Below, piece by piece: positions 6,221 through 6,939 of a stretch of 6,939 nt of DNA (its first letter is position 1; each line of letters begins with the position of its first letter). The translations under genes and the position numbers were made by a program. The notes beneath the pieces are model-generated. The model searched no databases. It was given only the letters and a program-made list of their open reading frames with translations, and was not told where the DNA came from. Source of the stretch: Bacteroidales bacterium UBA2716 (lineage in GTDB: Bacteria > Bacteroidota > Bacteroidia > Bacteroidales > UBA932); the NCBI GenBank assembly GCA_002354005.1, contig DEKS01000167.1, positions 18,412 through 25,350 on the forward strand, written 5' to 3'.

Positions 6221-6939
6221 ATGGCAATAGCAGATATTCTCAAGAAAATCTTCGGCAGCAAGAGTGACCGGGACATGAAGGCAATCCGTCCCGTGTTGGA
6301 TCAGATTCTTGCCATCTATCCGGAGATTGACAAACTTTCCAATGATGAGCTCCGTGCCCACAGCCAGGCGCTGAAGGACAAAATCGCTGCGGTGGAAAAG
6401 CCCTTCGAGGACCGTATCGCAGAGATTAAACTGGAGATGGAGAAAGACATCCCCGTGGAAGAAAAGGAGGCGCTGGCAACGGAGAGCGACAAACTCGTCA
6501 AGGACGAGGACACCGCCATCGAGGCCATCCTGAACGAGCTCCTGCCGGAGGCCTTCGCCATTGTGAAGAGCACCGCCCGCCGCTTTGCGCAGAACGAAAG
6601 CGTGGAAGTGACGGCAAGCGAGTTCGACAAACTCCTGGCCGCCCAGGGCCGCGACTTTGTGGAGATTCAGGGCGATAAAGCCATCTGGCACAACCACTGG
6701 ATGGCCGGCGGCAATGAGATTACCTGGGACATGGTGCATTACGATGTCCAGCTCATCGGCGGCATTGTCCTCAACGGTGGCGTAAAAACCAACAAGGAGC
6801 AGCGCGGCATGATTGCGGAAATGGCCACCGGTGAAGGTAAAACCCTGGTTGCTACGCTTCCGGTGTTCCTGAATGCCCTGGCCGGCAAAGGCGTGCATGT
6901 GGTTACCGTGAACGACTACCTGTCCAAGCGTGACTCCGA
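6221..6939 (+). CDS. secA: Preprotein translocase ATPase SecA, N-terminal part (3' end outside window)
   Basis: The frame is open from ATG 6221 to the window end (239 complete codons). The N-terminus MAIADILKKIFGSKSDRD matches the usual SecA start and decides the start codon. Residues 201-208 (MATGEGKT) are the Walker A loop of nucleotide-binding domain 1, with K207 equivalent to K108 of the E. coli protein, and VHVVTVNDYLSKRD is the conserved strand after it. SecA is the motor that pushes unfolded preproteins through SecYEG. Compared with E. coli SecA, about 44 residues are inserted before the EAFAIVKS helix (charged, probably helical, residues about 55-105) and about 55 between KSTARRF and HYDVQLIGG, accounting for the 99-residue shift of Walker A. 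Both insertions are typical of Bacteroidota SecA. It has its own promoter and is a housekeeping gene unrelated to the upstream operon, although all four upstream products or their partners depend on the Sec pathway. Confidence 0.96.
   Translation, partial: MAIADILKKIFGSKSDRDMKAIRPVLDQILAIYPEIDKLSNDELRAHSQALKDKIAAVEKPFEDRIAEIKLEMEKDIPVEEKEALATESDKLVKDEDTAIEAILNELLPEAFAIVKSTARRFAQNESVEVTASEFDKLLAAQGRDFVEIQGDKAIWHNHWMAGGNEITWDMVHYDVQLIGGIVLNGGVKTNKEQRGMIAEMATGEGKTLVATLPVFLNALAGKGVHVVTVNDYLSKRDS

Noticed and set aside
6213..6230. Five-codon upstream frame (MTKWQ) overlapping the secA start, as a possible leader peptide
   Set aside because: Its ATG would sit only about 10 nt from the predicted transcript start, it has no ribosome-binding signal, and it is too short to resemble a SecM-like arrest peptide.
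1..6939. CRISPR arrays, tRNA or rRNA genes, insertion sequences, SusC/SusD pairs
   Set aside because: None seen. The window is almost fully filled by five + strand protein genes, with no spaced repeats, transposase motifs or TonB-dependent receptor features.

Overview
The window looks like chromosomal DNA from a GC-rich member of the Bacteroidota (Bacteroidales-like). Four observations support this. The 3' partial gene is a SecA with the two N-terminal insertions typical of that phylum. The intergenic gap before it carries a textbook Bacteroidota promoter (TTTG, 20 nt, TATCTTTG). The operon encodes a DUF4838 lipoprotein and a DUF1573 lipoprotein, families common in Bacteroidota. Most gene starts lack a Shine-Dalgarno sequence. 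The genus cannot be fixed by reading alone.

Layout, all on the + strand: (1) 1-669, the 3' end of a membrane-bound processive family-2 glycosyltransferase (GT2; ED and QxxRW motifs plus membrane segments); (2) 662-3496, a secreted 944-residue protein with a long TPR superhelix followed by a YaiO-type outer-membrane beta-barrel; (3) 3471-5642, a 723-residue lipoprotein of the DUF4838 glycoside-hydrolase-like family with a C-terminal beta-sandwich; (4) 5639-6151, a 170-residue DUF1573 lipoprotein; (5) a 69-bp AT-rich gap with a promoter and short AAGAT repeats; (6) 6221 to the window end, the first 239 codons of secA. Genes 1-4 overlap their neighbours by 8, 26 and 4 bp, so they almost certainly form one translationally coupled operon. 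Its beginning lies left of the window.

The most interesting reading is that genes 1-4 are a synthase-dependent polysaccharide production and export system. The GT2 would polymerise and push the glycan across the inner membrane. The TPR-barrel protein would bridge the periplasm and outer membrane, as PgaA and BcsC do. The DUF4838 lipoprotein would take the place of the polysaccharide-modifying or -cleaving enzyme (PgaB, BcsZ or PelA in known systems). The DUF1573 lipoprotein is a small accessory of unknown role. The domain order and gene coupling are visible in the sequence; the system-level function is inference. secA is a separate housekeeping transcription unit.
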